Source of the DNA: Zizania palustris | Taxonomy: Eukaryota; Streptophyta; Magnoliopsida; Poales; Poaceae | NCBI GenBank assembly: GCA_019279435.1 | Contig: JAAALK010000082.1 | Coordinates: 16,149,116 to 16,213,115 of the forward strand | Length of the DNA: 64,000 nt | Direction: 5' to 3' | Shown: piece by piece, positions 11,627-21,776 of the stretch | Numbering within the stretch: the stretch's first letter is position 1 | Layout: every line of letters starts with the position of its first letter | Program-made: the position numbers and the translations under genes | Notes under the pieces: model-generated | Database searches by the model: none | What the model was told of the DNA's origin: nothing | The model's input: the letters and a program-made list of their open reading frames with translations, nothing else

Positions 11627-12430
11627 CTTTCTTTCTGCAAGATATTGATTGTGATGCCCCATAGTGAGCTTTAGTGGCTGCCGATACAATATGGGTCGGT
11701 ATCAGCCACTACGAAATTGGGTGCTAGTGCCCCCACTCCCTCTGTGTGAGTGAACGGGAGGCGATCCTAGATCATCTATCGGGTGGAGGAACTTCGACCG
11801 GCTGCCTAGGGGAAGAAGCCGATTCAAGGGTGGAACTGATGGGAGCCCTCTGGGCAGTTTTCTTCTTTTTGTAAATTTGTGTAACACTCTTTGCCTTGTA
11901 GTTCGGGAATTTGAATGTATCTTCTGAATTCCATTTTTAAACTTTGAACTGTGTTCTGTGGTATACGATGCTTCTACATTGGTCGTCTGAAGGCGATACC
12001 ATCGGTGTCGGCTGACTCATGCGCTGGTCCATGTTTTAACTGATGACTTTCTTTAAGTACCTCTTGTCTTATCCCCTTTTGACCCTCTAATGGTGATACT
12101 TTTGCATCGACCGTTTCGTGGTGATACCATTGGCATTGGCTTCCATACGTATAGACTTCTGAGCTCTGTACGATTGACCGAGAAATTTTCCTTCATCGAT
12201 CCTCGTATGGCCTCTTCCCACGCCTCTAAAGTAGTCCTCTTGGGTTTGCCTCGGCCTTGCCGAAGTAGTTAGGTGTTTTCATGTTGTGCTTTGTTCTAAG
12301 GTTGATGCCTTTGCATCAGTCGTCTTAAGGCGATGCCGTTGGCATCGACTATTTGGGCTTTGTTCGAATGGTCGATAAACTTCCCTCAATGTATTCGTTC
12401 GGCCTTTTCCCAGGTCCTCTGAAGTAATCT
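11627..12430. other. Spacer between convergent genes of C, with degenerate repeats
   Basis: There is no credible ORF. Three diverged units of about 49 bp recur at about 11966-12016, 12090-12140 and 12303-12351, following the pattern GATRCYTYTRCATYGRYCGTY...GGYGATRCCRTYGGYRTYGGC. This is the same position as the clearer tandem arrays of B and E. Confidence 0.5.
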
Positions 12431-14591
12431 TTAGTTCACTCTTCTTCCGTCGGGAGCCTTTCGCTCATTTGGCATTTTAGGCAGTTCTTCGGTGATTAGC
12501 TTGATGCCATCATATGATACTTCGAGAAAATTGTTGTCCCAAGCTTCTCCCGATAAACAGACAACCCCTTCTACTTCCCATACCGATAAATCAACTTTAT
12601 CTATGTTAACCGATTTGTTGGTGGGAACTATTTCCACTTGATCACCGACCCACTATATGAGGTTCTGATGCACTGTCGAGGGGACGGAACAATTTGCGTG
12701 TATCCAATCATGTCCCAACAAAAAGTTGTAGGATCCTTTCCCCTCTATCACGAAGAATGTAGTCAGCATTGTCTTGCTTCTAACTATCAGTTCTGTGTTT
12801 AGTACTCACATTGTGTCTCACGAGTTGCCACCGAAATCCCTTAATACCATGTTAGTCCTGATGAGGTCTTCCAGTGTCTTTCCAAGCTTGCGAAAGGTGG
12901 CATAAGCCATCAAATTGGCAGTCACCCCTCTGTCTATCATCATCTTGGACATCGGCTATCCGTTAACCAACCCCTTGATGTAGAGAGGTCTTAGGTGTCG
13001 ATGCTCAAGATATTCTGGCTTATCAAAGATTGCCGACTGAGGAGCCAACACCAACTGAGCCATTGTATTGGCGTGATCTGTGTCATCTTCATGGGGCGCC
13101 CGATACTTGGTAGGGAGGAAGAAACCATGTTTACCTCTACACCCTTCTTTTCATCGTCTTGATCGGCCTTGTCCTTCGATCGCCATTCACTCTTGGTTCT
13201 ATGTGGCCAATCAGTGTCTTCTTCGCTCGCATGTGCTTTCCCTTCTCTTTACCGCAGATGTTGTACCCTTCTCTTCTGGCTTCTTGGGAAGATCCTGGGG
13301 GAACACCACTGTGGTTTCTTTGGTGTGTTTTTGTCATCGTCGGATGTCTGGCCGATTCCTTTGGGATTGATGAGACTAAGTCTTTCCAGCGTCGGTACCC
13401 TTGGAGGCAAAAATCTTTGGTGCACGGCCTCCCGATCACGAGGCATGAGCCTGATGTTGCATGGCCGATGATCGTCTTGTGTTGTGCCTTGGGCACCGCA
13501 TTCTGGGCAGTCGTCTATGGATGGTAGGCACAACCCCTCATTCCAGCAAAGCCCAAAGAACTCACAGTTCCAATGGGGGTTGAAATGCAAGTAACCTCAG
13601 CTGTCTTCGCTGTTCTCCCTCTCTTTCGACCTCCTCTAGTACTTCCAAATGAGGCCTGATGAGTTGACATTTTCGCCGATCCATCCTCCTCCCCTCGTGC
13701 GCCGGTCACCAACATAATGCGCGTGCACCATGTTGACTTGGAACGGGTGACCATTGATGTTCATTGGCTTCTTTTCATCATCGAACTTGATTCGGCCTTG
13801 CTCCACGGCCGATTTGATTTGTTGCCTGAACACTTTGCACTCATTAGTGTGGTGTAGTGGGGAGTTGTGCCACTTGCAATACTTTCTTTTCTTTAGCTCA
13901 TCGGTAGGTGGTATTATGTGGCCCGGTGATAGGTGAATTTGTTTCTCTTTAAGCAATAGATCAAATATTTTGTCGGCCTTGTTGACGTCGAAGTCATATT
14001 TCTCTTCCTTTTTGGACAGCTTCACCCACGGGCAAGCAACCTGCTTCTTGTTCTGGGACCACTCGGCCATACCGACCTCTACATCTGAGTCGCTACTCTC
14101 GTCAGAGTCCGAGTAGTATATCTGGGTGTATGCCACTTTCTTCTGATACTTGTCCCTATTAGCCTCTTGGAATCGTCTCTCTTGTGCTGATACCCTTTGT
14201 AGCAGTTGCAAAAGGCTCTCGAACTCATGTGATGAAAACCTCTCCTTAATTGGGTTTAGGTGTCCTTGAAAGGCCAAATCCACCAACTGATTGTCGCTGA
14301 GGCTCAAACTGTAGCATCTGGTCTGTACATCTCGGAAACTCTAGACATAATCTTGTATCGACTCGTCCATTCTTTGCTTGACGGTCATCAACTCAGTAAG
14401 CCTCATCTCTTGGATACCGGTGAAGAAATACTTGTGAAATTTCATCTCAAAGTTAGTCCATCCTCAGATGGAGTCCACCGGTAGTGAAGAGAACCATGCG
14501 AAGGCCGATCCCGATAAAGACAACGGGAATAATCAGACCCTCAACACCTTGTCGGCTGATGCATCTACACACTTGGCGAAGAAATGACTAA
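12431..14591 (-). pseudogene. gag-pro: gag (C-terminal part) and protease of element C, decayed
   Basis: It continues gag from 26887-26546 across the insertion of B. Capsid core: VDASADKVLRV near 14570-14540, then FAWFSSLPVDS. The longest open part, 14307-13636, holds RDVQ-type helices and a zinc-knuckle-like motif CKWHNSPLHHTNEC near 13885-13845. A second cysteine cluster (CEFFGLCWNEGLCLPSIDDC) lies near 13560-13505. The protease follows at about 13010-12640: GLVNG...MMIDRGVTANLMAYATF, with IDRG where active enzymes have a D-G-G/S/A triad, then DWIHANCSVPST near 12700. The frame is broken by several stops. Nothing resembling reverse transcriptase follows. Confidence 0.8.
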
Positions 14592-14639
14592 TGTTGGGGG
14601 AGATAATCCCGACGGCCAGGGGGCCCACCGCCAGGAGGT

Positions 14640-14945
14640 CTGAAGCCAAGGATACCGGAGGCCACCTTCCGAGAGAAGGATACCGGAGGCCACCCTCCGG
14701 GAGAAGGCTGCCGGAGGCCGCCCTCCGGGAGAAGGTTGTCGCCTTCCGGGAGAGGGGGGCCGGAGGCCTCCTTCCGGGAGACGAAGGCGGGAGGCCGTCA
14801 TCCGGTACAAGGACCCCGAAGGCCATCCCCCGCAAGGAAGATGCCGGAGGCCACCCTCCGGGAGAAAGATGTCGGAGGCCACCCTCCGGCAGAAGGTCGT
14901 CGGAGACCGCCCTCCGGGAGGGAATTGCCGAAGGCCCCTCCTTCG
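14640..14945 (+). repeat. Palindromic minisatellite in U3 of element B
   Basis: About ten imperfect units of 27-31 bp occur, pattern GGAGGCCACCCTCCGGGAGAAGG. Each can fold on itself because CCGGAGG is followed within a few bases by CCTCCGG. The second copy is at about 25875-26182 in the 3' LTR. Unit number is the same apart from one small indel. Confidence 0.8.
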
Positions 14946-15192
14946 GGCCGCAGTAGCGAACCCGAGGGGCGCGTTGGCGGGAGAAGGACGGGACAAACGT
15001 ACAGGGGACAAGATCGCGATCCTCTGAGCCGTGTCGGGCGGCGCAGGCAGCGTCCGACACGGCTGATACGCTGTTAGAGTCGAATCTTCTTGTCTGTATT
15101 GTATATAGTCCATTTTGTCTGTACTGTCGACCGGCGGTTGGCCGGGTAGCCGTTGGCATTCCAGAGGCGCTTGGCCTCTGGACGGGGCGCCT

Positions 15193-15200
15193 TATAAATA
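15193..15200 (+). promoter_or_regulatory. TATA box of element B 5' LTR
   Basis: TTATAAATACCCCCC is shared as a motif with G (near 60329) and, on the minus strand, with the right LTR of E. The same box is intact in the 3' LTR near 26434. Confidence 0.7.
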
Positions 15201-15301
15201 CCCCCCAACTATAGTTGTAATGGCACAAGCTCAAGGAGCATTGAATACAGCACCCTCATTTCCACCAAGAAAACCTGCTGGTCCAATCCGTCGTTCCAAC
15301 A

Positions 15302-15321
15302 GTTGGCACCGTCCGTGGGGA
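15302..15321 (+). other. Primer-binding site of element B (variant)
   Basis: GTTGGCACCGTCCGTGGGGA directly follows the LTR. E and G have GTTGGCGCCGTCCGTGGGGA, so B differs by a G-to-A change at a CpG. This type of site is usual for Retand-like elements. Confidence 0.7.
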
Positions 15322-15366
15322 CCTTAGTCCAAGAAGCTATCGTCCTCTACACCCACTCACCAAACC

Positions 15367-18300
15367 ATGTCAAGTCAAAAAGGAGCAAGCGCGGTTCCCC
15401 CGCGCCGGTCGGCCCGCACCGCCGGGGTCGAGCCCGCCGCGATCCTCGACCCCGGTCCTTCGGCCCCTGCCGATACGCCGGTCGGGGCACCTTCCCTGGA
15501 GCCAACCCAGATGCCGGAAGAGACGCCCGAGGCCGGAGGCCCCGCCGGCATACCTGAGCCAACCTCCGTCAACCTGGCGGGGGTGCCAGAGCTACCGCCA
15601 GAGCAGCACGCTCCAGCCGGACCCCCGGTGGTGTCCCTCCGGACCGACTACGCCCGCTCTCGGGACCCCGATACCGCTTCAGGAGGAAGCGGGAGTCAAG
15701 CCGACGCCCTGGCCGCTGAAAACGCCCGGCTGAAGGCAGAGCTGGCCTTGTGGCGCCAGGAGGCGTCGCTCCGCCCTCCGGAACCCCTCCGCGCCGCGAA
15801 AGCTATGGCCGTGGCGCTAAGCGACGATGAAGACCCAGAGGGCGGAGAGAACCCGTCGTACGACGAGGAGTCCCCCTTGCACCCGGACCTCCAGAGGGTG
15901 CGCTTCGGCTCGAAGTTTCGCGCCGCCAAGCTCCCCAAGTACTCCGGCGACTCCGACCCGGGAGAGTTCTCCCGCTCCTACGCCTTGGCCATAGAGGCGT
16001 CCGGTGGAAGCCGAGACACCATGGCTAAATGCTTCCCCCTGGCACTCGAGGGGATCGCACTCCGGTGGTTCTGGTCGCTCCGACCCGGGACCATTCACTC
16101 ATGGGAGCAGCTGAGGAAGAAGTTCGTCAACAACTTCCAAGGAACCTTCGTGGCCCCCATGTCCACCGGGAGCCTCTTCCAAGTGAAGCAGCAGCCCGGG
16201 GAAACTTTGCGGCAGTACTCTCAGCGCTTTGCGCACACCAAGGCCCAGATCAAGGGGCTTTCGGCTTCCTCTGTCATCGACGCGGCCCGAGAGGGCGTCA
16301 CCCACCCAGGTCTCCTCGATAAGCTCCACCGCAAACCTATCTCTTCAGTGGCACAACTCATGACATACTTCGAAGAGTACGCCCGGTCCGAAGAGGGCCA
16401 GATGCGCCGGCAAGCGATGGTAGCCCCCGTCCGGGCCCCGAGCGCCAGGACGTATGAGGCCCCCCCGGATCTTCGCCGGGGCGCACGCCAAGCTTCCGAC
16501 TTTCGCCGCCAGGAGCCCGGTCGACAGGATCCCATCCTTCGAGACTCTCGGCGAGGCCGAAAACACCTTCGGGGGGAAGTCCTCAGTATCACCCCCCAAG
16601 CCCCCACCAAGCACCTGCACACGCCCGGCGGAAGCCGCCCAGCCGGAGCCAAGCATCCACCCCGGGCGCTTTCCAGGGAAGCCTTTTACTGCAGCGTCCA
16701 CGGCGAGAACCGGAGCCACGACAACGACTCCTGCCAAACCATACTCGCCCTTCGTAGCGACTACCTCGAGCGTAATGCCGGCCGCGGCTCCACCGACAGG
16801 GGGGTCGCTACCCCTCGCCCCGAAGCGGTCCAGGTAGTTGGGCACCGAGAGGATCCGGAAGTCCCGATCCAGGGTTCGGAGTACGGCGGGGCCCCGGTCC
16901 CCAAGCTCGAAAGCGCCCCAGATAGGGGGAAGCGAGTGGTCCTCCCCATATCCGGAGGGGGAGCCTTGGGGGCTCTTTCCAAGCGGCAGCGCCGAGACTA
17001 TGTTCGGGAGGTCGGGCATATCGGCACATCCGGCCCCTCGGCCCTCCCGGAGTGGTCTCATGTCCCCATCACCTTCTCCACCGAAGACGCCTCTGGAGTC
17101 AAATTCCCGCACGCCGATCCCCTCGTCATTTTAGCAGACATCGCCGGAGCCGAGGTGCGTCGTATACTGGTCGACGGGGGGAGTTCCGCTGACATCATCT
17201 TCGTGCAGGCCTTCGATCAGCTATGCCTGTCGCGCAAGCACCTCCTGCCAGCTTCGCGCCCGCTCCAAGGCTTCGCAGGCCCCCCGCTGGATGCCCTGGG
17301 CCAGATCCTGTTGGAAGTAACCTTCGGCGACTCCCCCCTGCAGCGCCATGAAGAAATTCTGTTCGACGTCGTCGACGCCCTGTACGCCTACAACGCTATC
17401 TTCGAGAGGGGGATCCTCAATTGCTTCGGAGCCGTCGCGCACCACAACTATCTCTGCCTCAAGATGCCGACTCCCGGGGGGTGCTGTCAGTCCTGGGTGA
17501 CCAGGCTGCGGCCCGCCGGGTCGAGTACGGCCATTCAGCACCATTGGAGCCACGGCAAATTCACAGTGTCCGCGAGGGCGCCGACGGAGCCGGCCTCGCG
17601 GGAAGCAAGGACCCCGAGCAGAAGGGCCGCCCCGCCAAACCCCTCCCGGAGGGGGAAATCATCACCAAGACCCTGACTCAAGGAGGGAAGGATTACCCGA
17701 TCAAATTCGGAGGGGGCCTGGAACCAGAGGTGTCGGCGCAGATCGAAGCTATCATCCACGGCAACCTCAACATCTTCGCGTGGTCCGACGAGGACATTAC
17801 CGGAGTCGACCGCTCGATCATCGAGCACTCGCTGGCTGTCGACCCGAAGGCACGACCGGTTCGCCAGGGGCTCCGGAGGCTTTCCACCGAGCGGGCTGAG
17901 CTCGCCAAGGTGGAGACGGAGAAGCTGCTTCGAGCCGGGGTCATCCGGGAGGTGAGTCATACCGACTGGTTGTCTAACCCAGTGTTTGTCCAGAAGAAAA
18001 CATCTGGCAAGTGGCGCATGTGTATCGACTTTACTTCTCTCAATAAAGCTTGCCCCCGTGACCCCTACCCCCTGCCCCGCATTGACCAGCTAGTCGACTC
18101 CACGGCCGGAGCAGAGCTCCTCAGTTTCCTCGACGCTTATTCCGGATACCATCAGATCTGGCTAAGGCCCGAAGACCAGGTGAAAACAAGTTTTGTCACT
18201 CCGGCCGGAGTATTCTGCTACCTCCGGATGCCCTTCGGCCTTCGCAACGCCGGGGCAACCTTCTCTAGGCTAATCTCCAAAGCCCTGGGTCATCAGCTGG

Positions 18301-20903
18301 GACGCAATGTGGAAGCATACATGGACGATATTGTCATCAAAAGTGCCACCAAAAGCCACCACGGATCAGACATAGCTGAGACCTTCGACAGCCTCCGGCG
18401 GTGTGGAATCCGGCTCAATCCGGACAAGCGTGTCTTCGGAGCACGCGCAGGGAAGCTGCTTGGGTACCTCGTTTCCAGCCGGGGCATCGAAGCCAGTCCA
18501 ACGCAAGTTCAGGCGCTACAGAATATGGCCCCCCCTCAGAATCTGAAGCAAGCGCAAAAGCTGGCCAGACGGTTGGCGGCCCTCGTGCATTTTCTGGCAA
18601 AATCAGCAGAGCGCAGCATGCCCATCTTCAAGGCGCTCCGAAGTTCCAAGCATTTCGACTGGACCCCCGAGTGTCAGGAATGCTTTCGGCAAATCAAGGA
18701 ATATCTCTTCGGCCTCGTGGCCCTCGCCACACCCCAGGCCGACAACCCTTTATTGTTCTACCTCGCCGCCTCCGGCACGGCAGCGAGTGTGGCTTTAGTT
18801 CAAGAGGAGGAGCTCGGCGGGAAGCTAATCCAACGCCCTGTCTACTTCGTTTCCGAAGTCCTCGCCGGAGCAAAGGCTAGGTACTCCGAGCTCGAAAAGG
18901 TGGCCTACGCACTCGTCATGGCCTCCCGAAAGCTCCGACACTACTTCCTGGCTCACGGCATCGTCATCCCGACTGCCTACCCGCTAGGGGACATGTTCCG
19001 GAACAAAGACGCCACCGGCCGCGTTGGAAAGTGGGCGGTGGAATTAGCCCCGTTCGGGATCTCCTTCGTCGCCCGGACAACCATCAAGTCCCAAATCCTC
19101 GCTGATTTCGTCGCAGAGTGGACGATGGCCCGCGAACCCAAGGGCGCCGAAGCAAGCGAAGGGGTTTGGACCGTCTTTTCAGACGGCGCTTACCAGGCCT
19201 CGGGGGCTGGGGCCGGAGCAGTCATTGTCTCCCCATCCGGCCAGCAGGCCCTGTATTCTGCCCGGCTGAACTTCAAGGCCACAAACAATATCGCCGAGTA
19301 CGAAGGAGTCCTATTGGGGATCCGCAAGGCGCACGCGCTGGGAGCCGCGCGTGTGGTCATCAAGATCGATTCTCAAGTCGTCGCCGGGCACATCGACAAG
19401 AGTTTCCGGGCTAAGCACCCCGACCTCGCCTCATACCTCGACTCCATCCGCAAGTTCGAAGAAGCCTTCAAGGGTATATCCGTCCAAAACATTCCGCGAG
19501 GCGAAAACGGCCAAGCCGACGCCCTCACCAGGGCCGGGGCAGGGGCTCAAGCCTTGCCGCCAGGGGCTTTTTTCGAGGAGCTCACCCAACCTTCGGCGCC
19601 CCCTCGCAGCGAGGCACCCGCCTCCACCTCCTCGGACGAGCCCCCACCGCCACCTCAGCCAGCCCCAGTCCTGTGCACGGTTGACGCTGATTGGTGGGAG
19701 CCCATCCTACGCACGCTCGCAGGTAGCGAAGATGACCATCCTAGCCCAGACCAAGCTCGCCTGCAGCTCCGTGCGAGGTCATTTCAAGTTATCAATGGCA
19801 TTCTATACAAGTCCGGCGTATGCACCCCGCTACTCCGCTGCATCTCACACTCGGACGGAGTTGCCATGCTCCGAGAAATCCACGGGGGGCTGTGCGGGAG
19901 CCACCTGGCACCGCGGGCTCTCGCAGGAAAGGCTCTCCGACAAGGCATATACTGGCCCACCGTCGTAGCCGACGCCGAAGAACTCGTCCGCACCTGCCAG
20001 GGTTGTCAGTGGATGGGGCGGCACAGTCACCGACCTCCAGCCAGCCTGCTACCCATCCCTCCGGTATGGCCTCTGGCCCGCTGGGGCATGGACCTCATCA
20101 GGCCACTCCCCAGAGCGAGAGGAAACCTGCGCTTTGCCGTTGTCGCCGTCGAATATTTTTCCAAGTGGGTCGAAGCGGAGCCATTAACCTCCATCACATC
20201 CCGAAGCGTCCAGAAATTCTTCTGGCAGAATATTGTGTGCCGTTTCGGAGTACCCAAGCAACTCACATTGGACAACGGAACGCAGTTCGACGCCGGACCC
20301 TTCCGGGCATTCTGCGATGAATTGGGAGTCCAGCTCTGCTTCGCCGCCGTGCGGCATCCCCATTCTAACGGAGCCGTGGAGCGAGCTAATGGGCACATCC
20401 TTTCGGGCCTCAATAAACGCATCGTCGGCTTAGCCAAAGGATTATGGCCCGACGAGCTGCCGAAGATCTTGAGGTCCATCCGGACAACCACTTCCCGGGC
20501 CACCGGCTTCACTCCATTCCGCCTCTTGTTCGGCGACGAAGCAATGACCCCAACGGAGCTCCGAGCCGGTTCGTTGCGTGTCACAGCACCCGAGGGCGAG
20601 GACGAGCGTACCATCTCCCTCGACCTGGCCGAAGAGACGCGGCTCCGGGCAGTCGCCAACCTATCCAAGTATCAGAAAGAGACCAAAGCTTGGTACGATC
20701 CCAAGGTCAAGCGCAATGAGTTCCAACCCGGGCACCTCGTCCTTCGCACGGTGATCGCTCCCACCAAGCTGGGCAACAAATGGGAAGGACCATACATTAT
20801 CACAAGGTCTGGGCGACCGGGATCCTACCGGCTCGCCACCCTAGAAGGCGAAGAGCTGAAGCATACTTGGCATGCGGAGCACCTGAAGCGCTACTTTCCG
20901 TAG
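15367..20903 (+). CDS. gag-pol: Gag-Pol polyprotein of element B (one G-run frameshift)
   Basis: It encodes capsid, protease, reverse transcriptase, RNase H and integrase for element replication, about 1,845 codons. The ATG at 15367 lies 46 bp after the primer-binding site. Gag helices lie near residues 185-345 (GEFSRSYALAIEASGG, LRQYSQRFAHTK). A Cys-His motif, CSVHGENRSHDNDSC, is near 16690. The retropepsin triad (VDGGSSADI) is near 17169. RT has KWRMCIDFTSLNKACPRDPY near 18010 and YMDDIVIK near 18320. RNase H spans about 19165-19530 (SDGAYQASG, NNIAEYEG). Integrase has a GMDLI core start near 20090, DNGTQFD near 20272, NGAVERANG near 20370, and the usual end HLKRYFP. The frame changes once, at six G's (17476-17481). 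One G fewer would join the frames, so this is a recent mutation or a base-call error. No chromodomain is seen. Confidence 0.93.
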
Positions 20904-21043
20904 AGTCGTCACTGTATTCCGCTAACGGCCGATGGCCCCTGATCTTGTATCCTAATTGTGTAATAAAATCACCAGACCAATATTCTCGCCCAACACGAAA
21001 TGCGCAACGACTCTAAGAATTTCGCTTCACCGAAGCTATCGGG
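20904..21043 (+). other. 3' untranslated start of element B
   Basis: A short spacer after the pol stop. It contains ATAAAATCACC near 20963 but nothing else recognisable. Confidence 0.4.
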
Positions 21044-21405
21044 TTCCGAGCCCCGGCTCGACGCACCCTCGTTATTGGGTTCCGAGCTCCGGCTCGACGC
21101 ACACTCGCTATCGGGTTCCGAGCTCCGGCTCGACGCACCCTCGCTATCGGGTTCCGAGCTCCGGCTCGACGCACCCTCGCTATCGGGTTCTGGGCTCCGG
21201 CTCGACGCACCCTCGCTATCGGGTTTCGAGCTTCGGCTCGATGCACCCTTGCTATCGGGTTCCGAGCTCTGGCTCGGCGCACCCTCGCTATTGAGTTCCG
21301 AGCTCTGGCTCGATGCACCCTCGTTATCAGGTTCCAAGCTCAGGCTCAACGCACCCTCGTTAGTGGGTCCCGGGCTCTGACTCGACACTCCCTCGCACTC
21401 GGACT
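21044..21405 (+). repeat. 36-bp tandem repeat between pol and the opposite-strand gene of B
   Basis: About ten copies follow the pattern TTCCGAGCTCCGGCTCGACG + CACCCTCGCTATCGGG. The period is exactly 36 bp (starts at 21044 and 21080), so several frames stay open and give apparent 12-residue protein repeats. Copies diverge more toward the right end. 3' UTR tandem arrays of this kind are known in Tat-lineage elements, where they can seed satellites. Confidence 0.9.
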
Positions 21406-21776
21406 CCTAAATCCCGTCCGAAGTGTGCCGCCCCCGGTCGTGGATACATTCAACGCGCCTTCCTCCTAGCTGGTTAGCGCCCAGCCGGCCAACCGACTAC
21501 CCGCTAAGGGGGGAGGGGAAGGAGCAAGGCGAAAGGCTTCGACAGCACATATCGGAAGCACGGAGGGCGTACAATGTTTATTACAAATCAAAGACGGAAA
21601 AGAAGAGTCAAGAGAAATTTTCATCCAAGCCAAGCAAGAAACGAAGACCCCCTCGGTCGGGCATGTGCCCAGGCACGCTTCGCGCGGACCTCTCCTTCCT
21701 TTTCTTCCGCTCCTCTTCCTTCTTCCGGGCACGAAAGGCCCTCTGGTCCTCCTGAAGCTGGGCCCAGCTGCGCAGG

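Larger units (their letters stand above)
14592..15301 (+). repeat. 5' LTR of element B
   Basis: TG...CA termini. A TATA box (CTTATAAATACCCCCC) is near 15193-15200. The first ~360 bp (U3) contain a palindromic minisatellite, described separately. Confidence 0.9.

Noticed and set aside
14533..15113. ORFs of 110-230 codons over the B LTR start (and 25767-26478)
   Set aside because: Products of the CCTCCGG minisatellite in U3; the same region is open in three frames.
21000..21388. Repeat protein with 12-residue units on either strand
   Set aside because: A 36-bp tandem repeat keeps all frames in register, so open frames are expected by construction.
21044..21405. CRISPR-like array (36-bp repeats)
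   Set aside because: The units are contiguous and similar along their full length; there are no unique spacers, and this is plant retrotransposon DNA.
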